From positions 248,001-312,000 of the forward strand of contig BQMF02000136.1 of NCBI GenBank assembly GCA_027922465.2: a stretch of DNA of 64,000 nt. The letters are read 5' to 3'. A program made the position numbers and the translations under genes. Positions within the stretch are counted from its first letter, which is position 1. Every line of letters begins with the position of its first letter. This stretch comes from Turritopsis dohrnii. Taxonomy: Eukaryota; Cnidaria; Hydrozoa; Anthoathecata; Oceaniidae. This document shows positions 18,520-30,490 of this stretch, piece by piece. The notes below the pieces were generated by a model, which was not told the DNA's origin, did no database searches, and saw only the letters and a program-made list of their open reading frames with translations.

Positions 18520-19340
18520 ATTGATCGCACGTAAGGGTTATTTCGTAGTTCAGGCGTGCAATTCTCAGCCTTGTCATTATGAGGCGTGTGATGGCGCTAA
18601 CGCTCACTATAACGTTCCTTGAGTTAGTTAAGACGCGCTTTTAATGGCACACTTAGATACTCATATAAACATGCACAACGTTCGTGCTCAATTGACAACA
18701 AATTAATAAGTATAATAAGTGATTATTTGTTGTTGCTAGGGAGAACGACCACCGTTGCTAAGGTAATTTTGAAATTTCCTTCGTTATACGAATTCCTTTG
18801 TTCACCTATCGAAAAAATATGAAAAACATACGTGGTACCAGTACCACTCGTTTCCATGTTATTAAATGAAATTAAAAAGCATCTTAGTTTCCAGCTCCCT
18901 TTAAAATATGATTTATCTTGACAAACCACCGGTGTCTACTCAATAATTGCAGACATGATGTTCCCCAGTGAAAATGTTTCTGATTGGTCGATATTTCTGT
19001 GCTCGTCAGCCAATTTTGCCAGAGTAGACTTGCTCGATATGAAGAAGTGAAGAAAATTTGAGTGCCGCGCTTTATGTGGACACTGTCTTGCGAACGGTTT
19101 TGCAAAATAGAGTAAATTCTTCAATCTTCCATTCCATTAAGGCGTTCCAAATAAATGCAGGATATTTACAAAATTGTTTAAGATATGAAAAGAATTTCAT
19201 TCAATCCAAAGAAATTAATTTTTGTGCGTGCAAGTTACATGATTTATATAATAAAATCGCACGCCCAAATACGATTCAGGCGTGTGCCGGCACATGCGCA
19301 TGCCAATTTAGTAACCAGACATTCCCAGGGGACCTACTTT
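18520..19340. repeat. Dispersed GCGTGCGAT-rich repeat, probable non-autonomous hAT relative, copy 1
   Basis: The block contains gattgatcgcacgta, aggcgtgcaattc and, near its right side, atcgcacgcccaaat and attcaggcgtgtgcc, plus an internal gggagaacgaccaccgttgc segment. The internal segment recurs at about 41345-41520 and, inverted, at about 54730-54870. The GCGTGCGAT words also characterise the element at 34315-35199. The ends are not resolved. Reading frames across it carry no recognisable domain. It lies upstream of the first visible exon of the kinase-SIS gene. Confidence 0.45.
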
Positions 19341-19754
19341 TGTGGTAAATTTTTCGTTTCATTTTTCACATTTATTAATGTACTATGCCATATTGGTTAC
19401 AAATTTCATGCGCTTAAATTTCTTAGACATTCTTCATTATGTTTTGTGAATTTTAGTGAAAGCAACGAAATCGATTTTGAAGTGCAGCTTAAAATCTGAA
19501 ATTTTGCAAACCATTTTTTGTGTACATTTTAGATAAATCTTTCATTTAATGGACTTCATTCTGTTCTGAAGGTTTTATGTGACATGTCAGATGGCATGGA
19601 AATTTGTAAATTTGTTATGGTAAGATGGCATAGAGTGAGTTTGTAAATACAGCTGAATTGCAATGAATTAATTATTGAAGAACAAAACAAAATAATTCTA
19701 TAATTGCTGATGATGAAGATCTGCGATAAGTTACTGAAATCAGCCACAGTAAAA

Positions 19755-20250
19755 TTGTTACGCAGAATGGTAGATGTGAGCTGTGAGAGAATTTATTTCT
19801 CTTCTTGTGCATCCCAAATTGAATGCAACCTTTCTGTCTGGGGAACCAATAGGGATAACAGTTTTTTATTATTATCATTGTTATCATTATTCATTTTATT
19901 TTCCCAGGATCATCGTTGACCAGGCTTTGAAAAAAATAGATATAAAAAAAGAAGGGATTAAACATTTTGGACAGCCAGCGGAGGAATAACGGTTGCGTAT
20001 TTGGGTGGAACACCAGAGGTTCCCGGTTCGAGTTCGCCTCACAAACTATACCGGCCCACAATAGGGAAAACTGATGTTTCTTGGGTTTCGTGGTACAGGC
20101 GATAGTGTGATGAAAAAGTTGGGCTTAATTTTATTGGAGATGGGTCTGTTACGTCATCAAAATCTTTTATCAACTATATCTCTATATCGGTTCGTCGTTC
20201 TGAAATGATCTCATACATACTTTTGAACAGTTTTTCGAGCTCATTATAAT
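19755..20250 (+). mobile_element. Diverged Helitron relic (unit A/B mosaic)
   Basis: Starting cgcagaatggtagatgtgag, it follows the same order as the Helitron at 30598: agaatttatttctcttcttg, ccaatagggataacagtttt, then ttaaacattttggacag. It then switches to unit B features (aggcgatagtgtgatgaaaaa, atatctctatatcggtt). Neither terminus is recognisable. The stretch at about 19985-20030 contains ggttcccggttcgagttc, resembling a tRNA-type B box. Confidence 0.5.
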
Positions 20251-20279
20251 CTTTATGGGGTAGGTAGGATCTTCCTACT

Positions 20280-21491
20280 GGCCAGCCTCGAACTCCATCT
20301 TTGTCAGTGGCTTAGTTAGAGGTAAACTCAAGTTCACTTTGTTTCTAAGCTAGGACACTGAACACTGGTTTTCTGTTTGTCTAGTTGTTTCCCTGCTTGT
20401 GTATTGTCGCTGTGTCAAAACTCTGGTAAGTCATCTCTTGGTGAGGGTACAACTCAAAAACTCAGTTACTGGTCTGAGGCCAGCTGATAGTTAGGAACCC
20501 AAACTTTTTTGGTAGCGCTTAAAAGAGGCTGTTCCATCAGCAGCTGTGAAATATCAAGACATTTGTTGTGCCATGTCGCGCATGGAGGGTTTCCAAGCTA
20601 ATGTGTCTGGTGTGCTTTGTCAAGGCCATACCCTGAGCCTTCTGTTACGGCAGAAGATTTATTGATGAACCAACAGTATTGACACAATCAGACATTTTGC
20701 AAGTACATGTTATGTTTGTTCCTTTTTTTTACTTTCTCTATCTAAACTTCGCTTATGCAATGGTTAATCAAAGAAAAAATACAAAAAAAACAGCTTCAAA
20801 ACCCAATTCGATTAACCCGGCACTACTGAACATATCTTTCACAAATGTCTGTGGTTTTCATACAAATTTCTCTCACATTCATTCTTTCATTTCTAACAAC
20901 TCTCTTGACATCCTTGCAATTTGTGAGACTAATCTCAATTCAAATATTGACACAGAAAATGATTTTCTTCTTCAAGGTTATCTTCCTCTGCATCGTAAGG
21001 ACTCTAAAACCCACGTGCATGGGCTTGGTGTATACCTTCGAGACAATTTACCTATTACTCGTGTAAGTGATCTGGAGGATCCTGAGTTGTCATATATGTG
21101 CTTTCTTCTTTCGTTGCTTCATTCGACAACCTATCTGTTCTTTCTTTATCGATTTCCATCACCCCAAGACTGTTCTGTTATAGACTCTATATCTGAGAGT
21201 ATTGACAAGGACCTACCAATTCATCACAGTGCCAACATACTTGTTTTTGGTGACTCCAATGTTCATCATGAAAAATGGCTCTTGACATATCCGAGGCATT
21301 TGATAAATCCTAGCATACTGGTCTTTTGAAAAAGCTTGCTGCATATGGAGTTAAGGGTCCCCTTTAAGAGATCATTCGCTCCTTCCTTGGTAATCATAGG
21401 CTTAAGGTTGTTTTTTATGGGCAATCATCATCGACACATTCCATCAATGCAGGAGTTCCCCAAGGTTCTGTCCCTGGGCCAACCCTTTTTT
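20280..21491 (+). pseudogene. LINE (CR1/L2/jockey-like), 5' part: leader, endonuclease fragment, RT start
   Basis: A leader of about 400 bp resembles the one at 31900-32690. Then 20679-21328 is an open frame for an apurinic-type endonuclease: ISFTNVCGFHTNFSHIHSF, LDILAICETNLNSNID with the metal-binding E, YLPLHRKDSKTHVHGLGVYL, and ILVFGDSNVHHEKW (G-D-x-N). After an internal deletion of most of the endonuclease-RT junction, 21330-21490 reads LAAYGVKGPL, a stop, then SINAGVPQGSVPGPTLF (RT domain B motif). The element is then cut by the insertion at 21492-24846. It continues at 24847. It is broken by deletion, stops and insertion. Confidence 0.75.
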
Positions 21492-24400
21492 GGTCAGCGC
21501 CACAAGGTAGCTGATCTTTCATTTCCCCGTGTCTGTCAGTCCGTCCGTCCGTCCGTGTGTGTGTAAGATCGCAGTTGTTCACACCCCAGTTATACGCCCG
21601 TTCTTGCTAACTTTAAATTTTTCAGTTCAAAATCAGAAAGTTTCAAGCACGATGTTGATTTTTTAGAAAATTATGTCACTTTTGTGTGACGAAGTAAATA
21701 TAATACAATACAAAAAGAGTTCTCTTCATTCGAATTAATGAATAAATTATTCCTTTTAATGCGCCATCTCTCCACCCTTTTTTTTAACGTAGTGCATTCT
21801 GGGAGCGAAACGCTGCTAAAACTTATCAACAAGAACCAAGAATTACATTATGGTTCCTCTAAAACAGTCGAATTAGATTTTACAGATGCAAATATATAAC
21901 AATAGTATTAACCTATATTGAAGTGTATTGAATCAAGACATTAACAACCATGTATCCTAATTGGATGAGATAAAAATTATGGAAGAAAAAGTCAGGCAAG
22001 TTGCATAGAGTATTTATCTAATGCCACTCAAATTATGTTTTCTTTTTCACCTCCAAAACATATTATATATTTAAAGATAAGATGTTAGCTAACATACCTT
22101 GAGGGAAGACTAGGTGATTCTTACTGAATTATTCTATTTCATAGTGTTCTTAGCCATTTTAAGGTCATTTATTATATATATATATAACTTTTTGTTCATT
22201 TAAAATTTCATGCTACAAAATTGAAGTGTTTAACAGTATACAGTATACATACAGTTTAGTAATTATTTTTACGAACAATACATCCTCTTTTTTAAAACAG
22301 GTTTCGACATTTCTGTTTGTTGTCATCATTATAGTAATAAAATTAAATTTCAAGTGAATCGTATTATAAACAAGACGTTAATTTTGTAATAGCCTTAATT
22401 TCAGGTTGAGGTTATTATACTAGAAATTAAACATAAAAACACAAACAAAAACAATTATACAATATACTACGTATATAATTCATACTTATTAATGCTGGAT
22501 AATTTTTACAATTCTGCAATGAAATCGCAAGCCCCGCTAATAAGCTTTTTCTCATCGTTAAAGCAAATGTTTTCCAAATTATACACATAAAGGGGAAGTG
22601 AATTGTACTGCAGACCACAGAATGATGAAATATATGGAAATAATGGACCCCGAAACAAGAAGACAATATTTTACTTTCCAATCTATCTATTTTATCATTA
22701 TTACATCACTATGAATTCAGAACTTTTTTCTTTCTTGTACAGGTAGAAATTGAGAAAGATTCTTCAGATTCTATATAGGAACAGTTTTGATATTCTAGAT
22801 AATGAAAGTGATGATGAGTAAAGGATGAAAAAAGTCACTTTTTTAAATTTGTCTTTGAGTCGCACAAATTTCTTCCGCAAATTCTGAGATTTCTGTCAAA
22901 TTTGCAAACATAAATCCTGCAAATCAAGATTTTTTTGAGGTTCAATTCACAAAAATTTATTCCATAATTAATTCTGCTGTAAACAATTTTTACGTATAAA
23001 GGTAGCATATCTTATATACTTGACTATTTAAATATTGATATTTTCATTGTCAGTATGGAAATAATCCTTATTGAAGGAGTGTTCACCAACAAAATCTATC
23101 CCTTGAGACAAATTCCTTTCCCATCTGAGAGTGTCTCTTAGCAAGACAGGTTGCTTTAGTCTGCCTTGTGGAATTTAATTTGAGGGATCATTTACATACT
23201 GGTGATGAGTCGAAATTGATTGGATATTTATTGATGCCTATGACCGAAATTCTTGGAACTGTGTGTAACAGGTAGTTGCCAACAGAGATACTTAAAGTGT
23301 TGGTCTTTTGTTGGTAAATTGGATTATATATATAACTCATTCAGACAGTGATGATGTGATTAATACAATCTTCCTAATTCTGAATGGGAAAAGATTCTGG
23401 GCAATAAGCAGATACATCCATAATCATTAGCAGGAATGCCTTTAAGTTTGATTGACAGTATGGGATGTTTTTAATTTTTGGCATTTGGTTTGATTTGTGT
23501 TCGGAATTAGGAAAATTGACAAATGCCAAAACATATTTAGTTGTTGTCATTTTCTACATCTTTGTGCAATTATGGGTATATATTCGAAAATCAGAGAAAT
23601 TACAATACAAATTATTTCAGATTTATTTTTTAACAAAGCAAAAAATTATATGAATTTCCATGAACTGAATTTTACATAAGGGATGATAAATATAATTTTA
23701 TTGACTATTATTGACTCACCCGCCACCATGAAATAGAGAAATTCAGTAACTATTTTTCCTTCAGGTATGATATATTAAAATTATGATGCTGTAATTCAAT
23801 GTTCTATAAGGTCTGCTGTTAAATGGGATTAATTAGAATTAATTGGTGCGTTGTACAATTATATAACTTTTTACACTTTTCTTTTTAGTAATCAGCAACT
23901 GCTTGGTATTAGATCTTCATTTTACCTCATCTGGGGACCACTTAATTGATAGAAAACGGTTTCACCTGCGTGACTAAACAAACACGTTAGCCTTTAAGAA
24001 CGTAAAGCTGAAAAGTCCAACTTGTAAAACTCAAAGCTTAAATAAAATCGACTAAATTATTAAAGTTGTTGTAGTTCTATATTGCTTTCTATATTGTTTA
24101 TAGACTGCCACAAAAATCTCCCGACTAATAAGGAAAAGGATTTAGTTGATTGCTGTGGAACCGCAAGGTTTCTCTTATAACGTTTACCTTGATGTGTCGG
24201 ATCTGAAATCATTAGTGACCTCCTTTCTTTTAGATCAATAATAATGCTCCTTGATTTTCTACTCTAAAGCGGATAAATGTTGTGCCCTTTTTTTTCTTTT
24301 TTTTTCTGTTATTTTATTATCCTTATGCTTGTAATTATTATTATAGTTATGTTCTATATTAGGTGGCCCTCACCTCCGTTTAGTTTTTACTAGCCATAGT

Positions 24401-24846
24401 GTATTTTTTTGTATAGAAATTTACTGTTTACTGGCAAATAAATATATAAATGAAATAAATGAAATGAAATGATACTCAGTTAAGACAACTTCCGTTCGAT
24501 GAATCTATTAGAAAAAATTGCGCATGTAATACGTTATTCGCCTAATAGAAATTTGCGTTTTTGGTCTCGATGTCAGAGGTAATGATCTGTGAAAAAAATC
24601 AGACCAGGCTTCTCGGTTATTATTCATTCAACGATTTACTCCTTTGTGAAAATACTACAGGGACCCTATTTATCGCGATAGGTTTTTTAAATAATTTCTT
24701 TGCCTTGGGCGACTAGATTTACATTTTCGATTCGCATTTCATCAACCGAATACGAGCTTACCACATACTAATCAAACTGTATTTTAGCTCGTTATTTTTC
24801 TTCTGCAAGGTGATTGTGATCTTTGAGCATAAAGTTCGCGCTGACC
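21492..24846. mobile_element. 3.35 kb insertion splitting a LINE, short GGTCAGCGC inverted ends
   Basis: The insertion starts GGTCAGCGCCACAAGG right after the LINE sequence encoding PGPTLF and ends TTCGCGCTGACC right before the LINE resumes at FFINDQ-like sequence. The two ends share the 9 bp inverted repeat GGTCAGCGC. Near the left end is a (GTCC)n/(GT)n tract (21535-21564). At 24425-24475 there is an ATAAATGAAATGAAATG tract typical of a LINE tail, so the insertion may be composite. No coding domain is recognised. No clean target duplication is seen, so its class is undecided. Confidence 0.4.
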
Positions 24847-25570
24847 TTAAGGCCTATGGGCCTCTTGTCTTCTTTTCATCAATGATCAGCCTCATGACAT
24901 TATTTCCAAGCTTGCCATCTATGCTGATGATTTAACCATCTATTCCTGTATTCCAAAATCAGATTTGTTCAGCCAGGTAGAAATTGAGCTTAATCTGCAA
25001 TCTATAGTTGAGTAGGGAGAGAAATGGCTGGTCACATTCAATTCCACAAAAACCGAACTTCTTTCTGTAAATCATACTAAAGATCCCTTTTTACCGTCAT
25101 GTATGGCACCCAGTTGGAAGAAAACAACTCCTTTCGTCTCCTCGGCATCACTTTTTCACAGGACTTCTCCTGGCGTTCCTACATTGAGGCAATTGCTAAG
25201 TCAACCTCAATGAAGGTGGACTCCCTTCTTCGTGCGAGAACATACCTCAGCCCTGATTCCATTCTTTACCTCTATAAATCTACTATTTGGCCTTGTATTG
25301 AGTATTGCTGCCATATTTGAGGTGGTGCACCCTCAGACTCTCTTAATCTTTTAGATCGTATTCAGAAACGTATCTGTAATGCTATTGGTGATAAACTTGC
25401 AAGTAAACTTGACACACTCTCCCATCACAGATCTGTGGCGTCTCTTTGCCTCTTTTATAAATACTTTTACGGAAAATGCAAATAGAGCCTTTCTTCCTTG
25501 TACCTCAATGCACATTAGTAGTTTTAAACCTTGTATTGAGCGATTAATTAAAAAAAAAAGCCCTACAATT
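24847..25570 (+). pseudogene. LINE (CR1/L2/jockey-like), RT C-terminal part after the split
   Basis: Short frames read HDIISKLAIYADDLTIYSCI (RT domain C with the catalytic YADD), GEKWLVTFNSTKTELLSVNH after a stop, then 25099-25320 RLLGITFSQDFSWRSYIEAI and IWPCIEYCCHI. These are the same motifs, in the same order, as in the LINE at 35205-36498. Stops and frameshifts interrupt it, and the 3' end fades near a poly-A run at 25549-25558. Together with 20280-21491 it forms one damaged element. Confidence 0.75.
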
Positions 25571-25629
25571 TCTAATTCTAATTACTAATTTCTAAATTTA
25601 CCTCTTTGGGTGATGGACGGCAAGCGACA

Positions 25630-26010
25630 AAAACGAAATGATTAAACGTTTTGGACAGGAAGCAGCGGTGGCATAGTGTCTTGTACACCAGAGGTTCCGG
25701 GTTCGACACCGCCTCTGTCTGAATACTACTGGCTGACGTTTATAGAGGTCTGCGAAAGTGGCGATGGGCCGCTAAAAAGTTCGGGACAATTTTTTATCGA
25801 CATTATCTCAGTTGGTCATAGCAAAACGATCCCATAGATTACACATAAATTGTTTCTCTTCTTGAGCACGACGTCAGTGCGAAGCTATTGCATTGAGACC
25901 CAAATTGAACACAACGTTAAGAGAAAATTATTTTGGTAACCAATAGGTATAAGTGACGTTTTTTGGGGTACGCAATATCGGCAATGGGGTGATGAAAAAG
26001 TTTGCAGGGT
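25630..26010 (+). mobile_element. Helitron relic with tRNA-like promoter boxes
   Basis: It contains the unit A landmark gattaaacgttttggacagg and then unit B landmarks (cattgagacccaaattgaac, aagtgacgttttttggggt, gcaatggggtgatgaaaaa). Between them, 25663-25715, are TGGCATAGTG, matching a Pol III A box, and GGGTTCGACACC, matching a B box, 35 bp apart. This could be a captured tRNA-like or SINE piece inside the Helitron family. No Helitron termini are recognisable. Confidence 0.45.
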
Positions 26011-26733
26011 GTTAACCAGATATTATAAGGGCCAGTAAACGGCCCCTTCCCAATTCAGTCTAGCAGTGGACTTTCCCAATTCTATTTTCTTGATGATTAA
26101 ATGGTTGAAGTAATTTTATCTAAAAATATTGAAACGACCTAAAAGATCTTGCACATCCAACGAATAAATTACGACGAGTGGAAAGAAGCATAAATCGGAG
26201 TACTTGTTTAGGTTTTTAACGTGAGTCACTACAGGCGTATCTACCATATTTGTTCCTTTGCTATACTTATGCCGTCCGGCTTTTCCCGAAAGAACTCCAC
26301 CTTCGATGATAAATCTTCCCAAAAGCGCCCTCTTTGGGTGCGAACGTGTGTATGCAAGGTGGTATTTACCGAGCGAAATTGTTTTACAAAATTTTTGAAG
26401 TGCAAATATCTGATGAATAACTGTTTCTCCTAGTGCGGTCTGCATGTCCACTATGATTTTATGTTATCACTAAATCTGTTTAAAAGAGGAGGAGGAGCCA
26501 CATGCTTTACATCAGGTTATGATTTTAATTGATTTCTGTACTGTTATTTTCGAACAAATAGCAGGTTCTTAAATCAACGAAACAACGTTCGAAAGTATTA
26601 AAAGAAACACCTGTTCTAACATATCAAAAGAAAAAACACGATCTTGAGGAAACATGTACAGATCAAAGTCTTGATATAGAAGAATATATATACCAATGTA
26701 AATGAAAAACTTCGTGCTGAATGACCCGGATTT

Positions 26734-27149
26734 TTGCAAGTGATGCACGAACGTCGTTCATTGTATCAAAAAGATATTGACATAAAGATCACAAAAGCGA
26801 AATCGAAAGATGAGAAGGAAGATTTGCGAAAGAGACGATCGCAGTATAAGCCGTCAATGTTTTGGAAGGATCTAAGTTATGATGACGTGTTTAAATCTCT
26901 CTATCCTTCCTGTATGCATCTTTTGGAGTTATCACTTTTGTTTCCATTAAGTGTGGCATGCGTGGAAAGATTGTTCTCCAAGATGAAACTCATTAAAACT
27001 CGATTACGTAACCAGCTTTCACAAGTATCACTAGATTCATTAATCAGAATATCAACAGAAGCACCTGACGATTTTAATGATGTAGAATATGAACATTTTG
27101 TTGAGGAACTGAAGCGATTGAATCCAAAGATGAGAATTGATATATAATC
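26734..27149 (+). pseudogene. hAT transposase C-terminal dimerisation fragment
   Basis: The 137-codon frame ends with LSLLFPLSVACVERLFSKMK followed by LIKTRLRNQLSQVSLDSLIR, the hAT C-terminal dimerisation (Tam3-type) signature: hydrophobic LxLP-S-ACVER-FS then IKT-LR. It belongs with the zinc-finger-862-like or similar animal hAT proteins. The N-terminal BED finger and the DDE catalytic core are not found upstream; only an AT-rich stretch with stops is there. It is most likely a truncated transposase, with a domesticated exon as the alternative. A separate 111-codon frame on the other strand (26116-26451) has no recognisable domain. Confidence 0.7.
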
Positions 27150-27454
27150 GTAAGTAAGCAATAATCAAAACAGTTATTAGGGTATCATTCGTCTCGAATT
27201 ATATATCAATTTAAAGCTTTGGTCTGATATAATATCTTCTGTTCTTATTATTTTTAACTTTGCATATCTAAGACTCCCAATCATCATTATATCCTTATTT
27301 AAAGCCTTCATAAGGCACATGATCATTGTCCTATCGTTAAATTTAATGGCTTCATAACACTAGTGATACAATTAACGCCCTGCCGATGGTATTTGTCTCC
27401 TTCTCAGCAGACAAACGGCAGTCGAAACGAGGTTTGTTTTAAACAAGATTTATT

Positions 27455-27474
27455 CCCCCCCCCCCCCCCCCCCC
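27455..27474. repeat. Poly-C tract, 20 uninterrupted C
   Basis: Twenty consecutive C residues after gatttatt, in an otherwise AT-rich area. Runs this long are unstable and could also mark an assembly or sequencing weak point. Confidence 0.8.
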
Positions 27475-27489
27475 TGTTCAAAGGAACAG

Positions 27490-27745
27490 AAATCCCAATT
27501 TGGGACTAACGGCCTAACGGCCCAAATCGAAAATTCCTGGTTAACACACTGGTTTATCGACGATATCTACAAAATGGTTCGTCATAGACATTATGATCCT
27601 ATACATTTTTGTGTTCAGAATTTCACGCTCTACAAGATGGTAGCACATTCATTAACAAATTACTAAATTTTATTTTTCGTGAATAATTTGGGGGTGACAC
27701 AACGCAGGCTGAACATGGGTGGCAAGCTGCTGCCTTAGCCACTAG
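27490..27745 (+). mobile_element. Helitron unit B relic, 3' half
   Basis: The order aactgacg-like start, cgacgatatctacaaaatgg, gctctacaagatgg, attttatttttcgtgaa, gcaggctgaacatgggtggc, then CTGCCTTAGCCACTAG follows the unit B Helitron at 31452-31877. It retains a CTAG end at 27742-27745. The hairpin is degraded and the 5' half is missing. Confidence 0.55.
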
Positions 27746-28379
27746 TTACCATAGTTACCATGTTAAATGTTATCTATTAACAAACAAGACTCAAATTGAA
27801 AGAGTCTCACAAAGACTAATAAAGAAAGGCAATAGAAGTGGAGAAACTGAAAACAAAACACACAAGGCATCAAAGTATGAACAGCCTAAGAGAAAATCTT
27901 AACATCTAATCCAAATGGAAGGTCATTCGAACTTCACACCATAGACATTGCGATATAAACAAAAAATTAAACAAATAGATAAAATCTTTCAGAACTGCAA
28001 ATGCAAAAAGTATCATAACCTAAAGGCCAAGTCACCCATAGCATATACAGGAACCCCTGCCAAAAGTATGAGTAGTTCGTAGAGCTGATAGACCATGGTA
28101 CCATAGGTCACCAGAAACGAACTGACATTGTGCAAATGTAGGTGTCAGCTCCTGATGAAGGAAACCTACAATTCTGCCTTTGTCTTGGCAAACTCATACA
28201 CGCGTTTTATTAAACAATATAATTTCTAATTTACTAAGACATTATAATTTTTAATTTACTAATAAACGACACATCTACCTTGTGCGTCATACTGAAACAA
28301 TATCATGATTTCTAAACGTAAGTTCTTCATTTCACAGATATTAAAATTCAGCTTACTTGTTGATAGCAGTATGTTTGTT

Positions 28380-29226
28380 GTAAAAATACTTTCTTTAATA
28401 AAAGCAGAAATCGAGAAAGCCTTTACTCAGATGGAAAAAGGAAATTGAACGAAACAAGGAAAAGGAAAACAATGAAGATGGAGATACAACTGAGGACGTA
28501 GAGATATTTGGAAGCTTCTATGATTCAACCAACAATTTGACCTCCCTTATCTAAAAGCCACCAATCTACCCTTTAATAAAAATGTTTACATGCTACCCTG
28601 CACTGACAACGAAACGGAAACTAAGATCAACACGCGAAATCGGAAATGTACAAAGTAATGGAGAACTATTGAACAAAAAGCAAAAGCAACATCAACCTCA
28701 CGAAAACCGAAAGAATCGGCCTAAGATCGTTAAAAGAATGAATAAAATCAAACGAAGTCCTGTGTTACCCCACAGAAATCCGGTAGAATGTCAATAGATA
28801 CACCAACAAATTATATAAAGTCTATGCAACCACACTTCGACAGAAGTAACGCAAGATCAATACAATACCATAGAAAAGAACTAAAATGCACACTTAACTT
28901 CATGGTGTACAATAATGAAAAGCAACAACAGAGTAAAACAATCTTTTCAGACGTTCAACAACCAAATACCACTGTTGTATGGATTAGGAAAGGACCACAA
29001 GAATTACAAGAATCTCATAGAAGGACCAGTTACAAGACCAGTATGTGGTGCAAAAATAGCAAGCAATAATAGAATATCGCACTTTCTATCATCAATCCTA
29101 AGACCATTTGTAAAAGCAAGAAAACAACATGTGAAAGCACTGAAGATGTCGTATTGATGACATCAATAATAATGTAAACCTTAGTAACACCATAATTGGA
29201 AGTATGGACGTAAAAGCCCTCTATCC
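28380..29226 (+). pseudogene. Penelope-like retroelement, N-terminal and RT domain fragment
   Basis: Frames in order give RWKKEIERNKEKENNEDGD, a KSGRMSIDTPTNYIKSM segment, then 28915-29157 IPLLYGLGKDHKNYKNLIEG followed by PVTRPVCGAKIASNNRISHF and LSSILRPFV, and finally IIGSMDVKALYPS at about 29190-29226. PLYGL-KDHK, GP-TRPVCGA, the LSH/LS-IL-P segment and the D-V-K-x-LYPS motif A with its catalytic aspartate are hallmarks of Penelope-like RT. Frameshifts lie between the segments. The element is cut immediately after motif A, where an oppositely oriented LINE fragment begins. It could belong to the same family as the GIY-YIG piece at 12280-12957. Confidence 0.75.
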
Positions 29227-29244
29227 ATGATTTTCCTAATGAAT

Positions 29245-30490
29245 CTGGCAGCTCATATGTGGATCTTGTTGATAGTTTCAATGTGAGTTGAACTATCCCA
29301 AATCAGGATACCATATAGAGCAGAAGGTAAAATACCTTGAAAGTAGATTGTTTCTAGTGTGGCATTGGACATTGCTCTCATCTGATAGAGTTGATTCACT
29401 TGAGCAGAGAACGATCTGCAGATCACATCAACATGTTTTTCCCATGATAGATTTTGGTCAACAGTGATTCCAAGACACTTACAATGACTCACAAATTGTA
29501 TTGGTTTAGATTCCATACAAATGTATGGAAAGTTTGTTTTTTCTTGCAAAATTTTCAATTTTTTCAATCTTTATCTTCATTTTACACTTGGCATCATCAA
29601 TAGAATTTCCAACAGCAAAAGCTGTAGTGTCGTCAGCAAATAATTCAAGACTATCTTCATCATTTTCCACCTCTTTCTGAATTTCATCAGGCATATCATT
29701 TACATAGATGGAAAAGAAATTTGGGACGCCAAAAAGAACTTCTTTACTTTCAGTCTATTTAAAACAGTAAAATGCGACCTGCCATGCAAATAGCTGGAAA
29801 GATTTTGAAACAATGACCCTGAGATACTACATGCTGACAGTTTTTTCATTATAACATCATGACAAACACTATCAAAAGCTATTTGATAGTCAACGAAGAG
29901 AACGACAACTGTTTTGTCATTATCAACTGATTTATCAAGCCATTTCTCTGTCATGAGTAATAAAAGGTCCTTGGTTGAGCTCTGTTTATGAAAACCCCAT
30001 CGACTACTACTTGGCAGGCTGAAAATCTCCAAGATAATTATTTCAAAGTTTTTCAAGAAGTGATTGTCGTTAGGTGGACGATATTTACACCCCAATAACA
30101 GTTTTTCGATCTGATGTTTATCTCAAGCCAAATCGACTGTCCCTGTACTGAAATTGAAACCAGCCTCATATGCAGGAAGGGTACTTTCAAAATAAATTAA
30201 CACTCCACCTCAATGGTTTTTGTGTCCCTGTCTGTCTTTTCTTACAAGGGAATAGTTATAGATTTCCAATTCAGCATTGCTTACATTACTACTTAAATGC
30301 ATTTCAGATATTGCAAGAACCTTGATCTTTGTTTGGTAGAGGAGTAATCGAATCTGTTCGATTTTGTTTAAAAGTCCATTTACATTTATGTGAGCACAAC
30401 ACAATCCCCTCAATACCTTTAAGGTATTTCTCAGTTCTAGAAAAGGATTTTTTAGATCAATTGGCATGAAAAATGCTCCCAATGCGTCCA
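29245..30490 (-). pseudogene. LINE (jockey/CR1-like) fragments: endonuclease start and reverse transcriptase
   Basis: Reading down the minus strand: 30482-30210 gives LRGLCCAHINVNGLLNKIEQ and KVLAISEMHLSSNVS (endonuclease with the catalytic E). After a deletion, 30095-29700 gives RWGFHKQSSTKDLLLLMTEK and VLFVDYQIAFDSVCHDVIMK (RT motif A). Then 29694-29506 gives LELFADDTTAFAVGNS (FADD catalytic motif), and 29567-29253 gives FVSHCKCLGITVDQNLSWEK. The order is normal for a LINE ORF2, but the rest of the endonuclease and the RT start are lost and several frameshifts are present. It faces the Penelope fragment ending at 29226. Confidence 0.75.
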
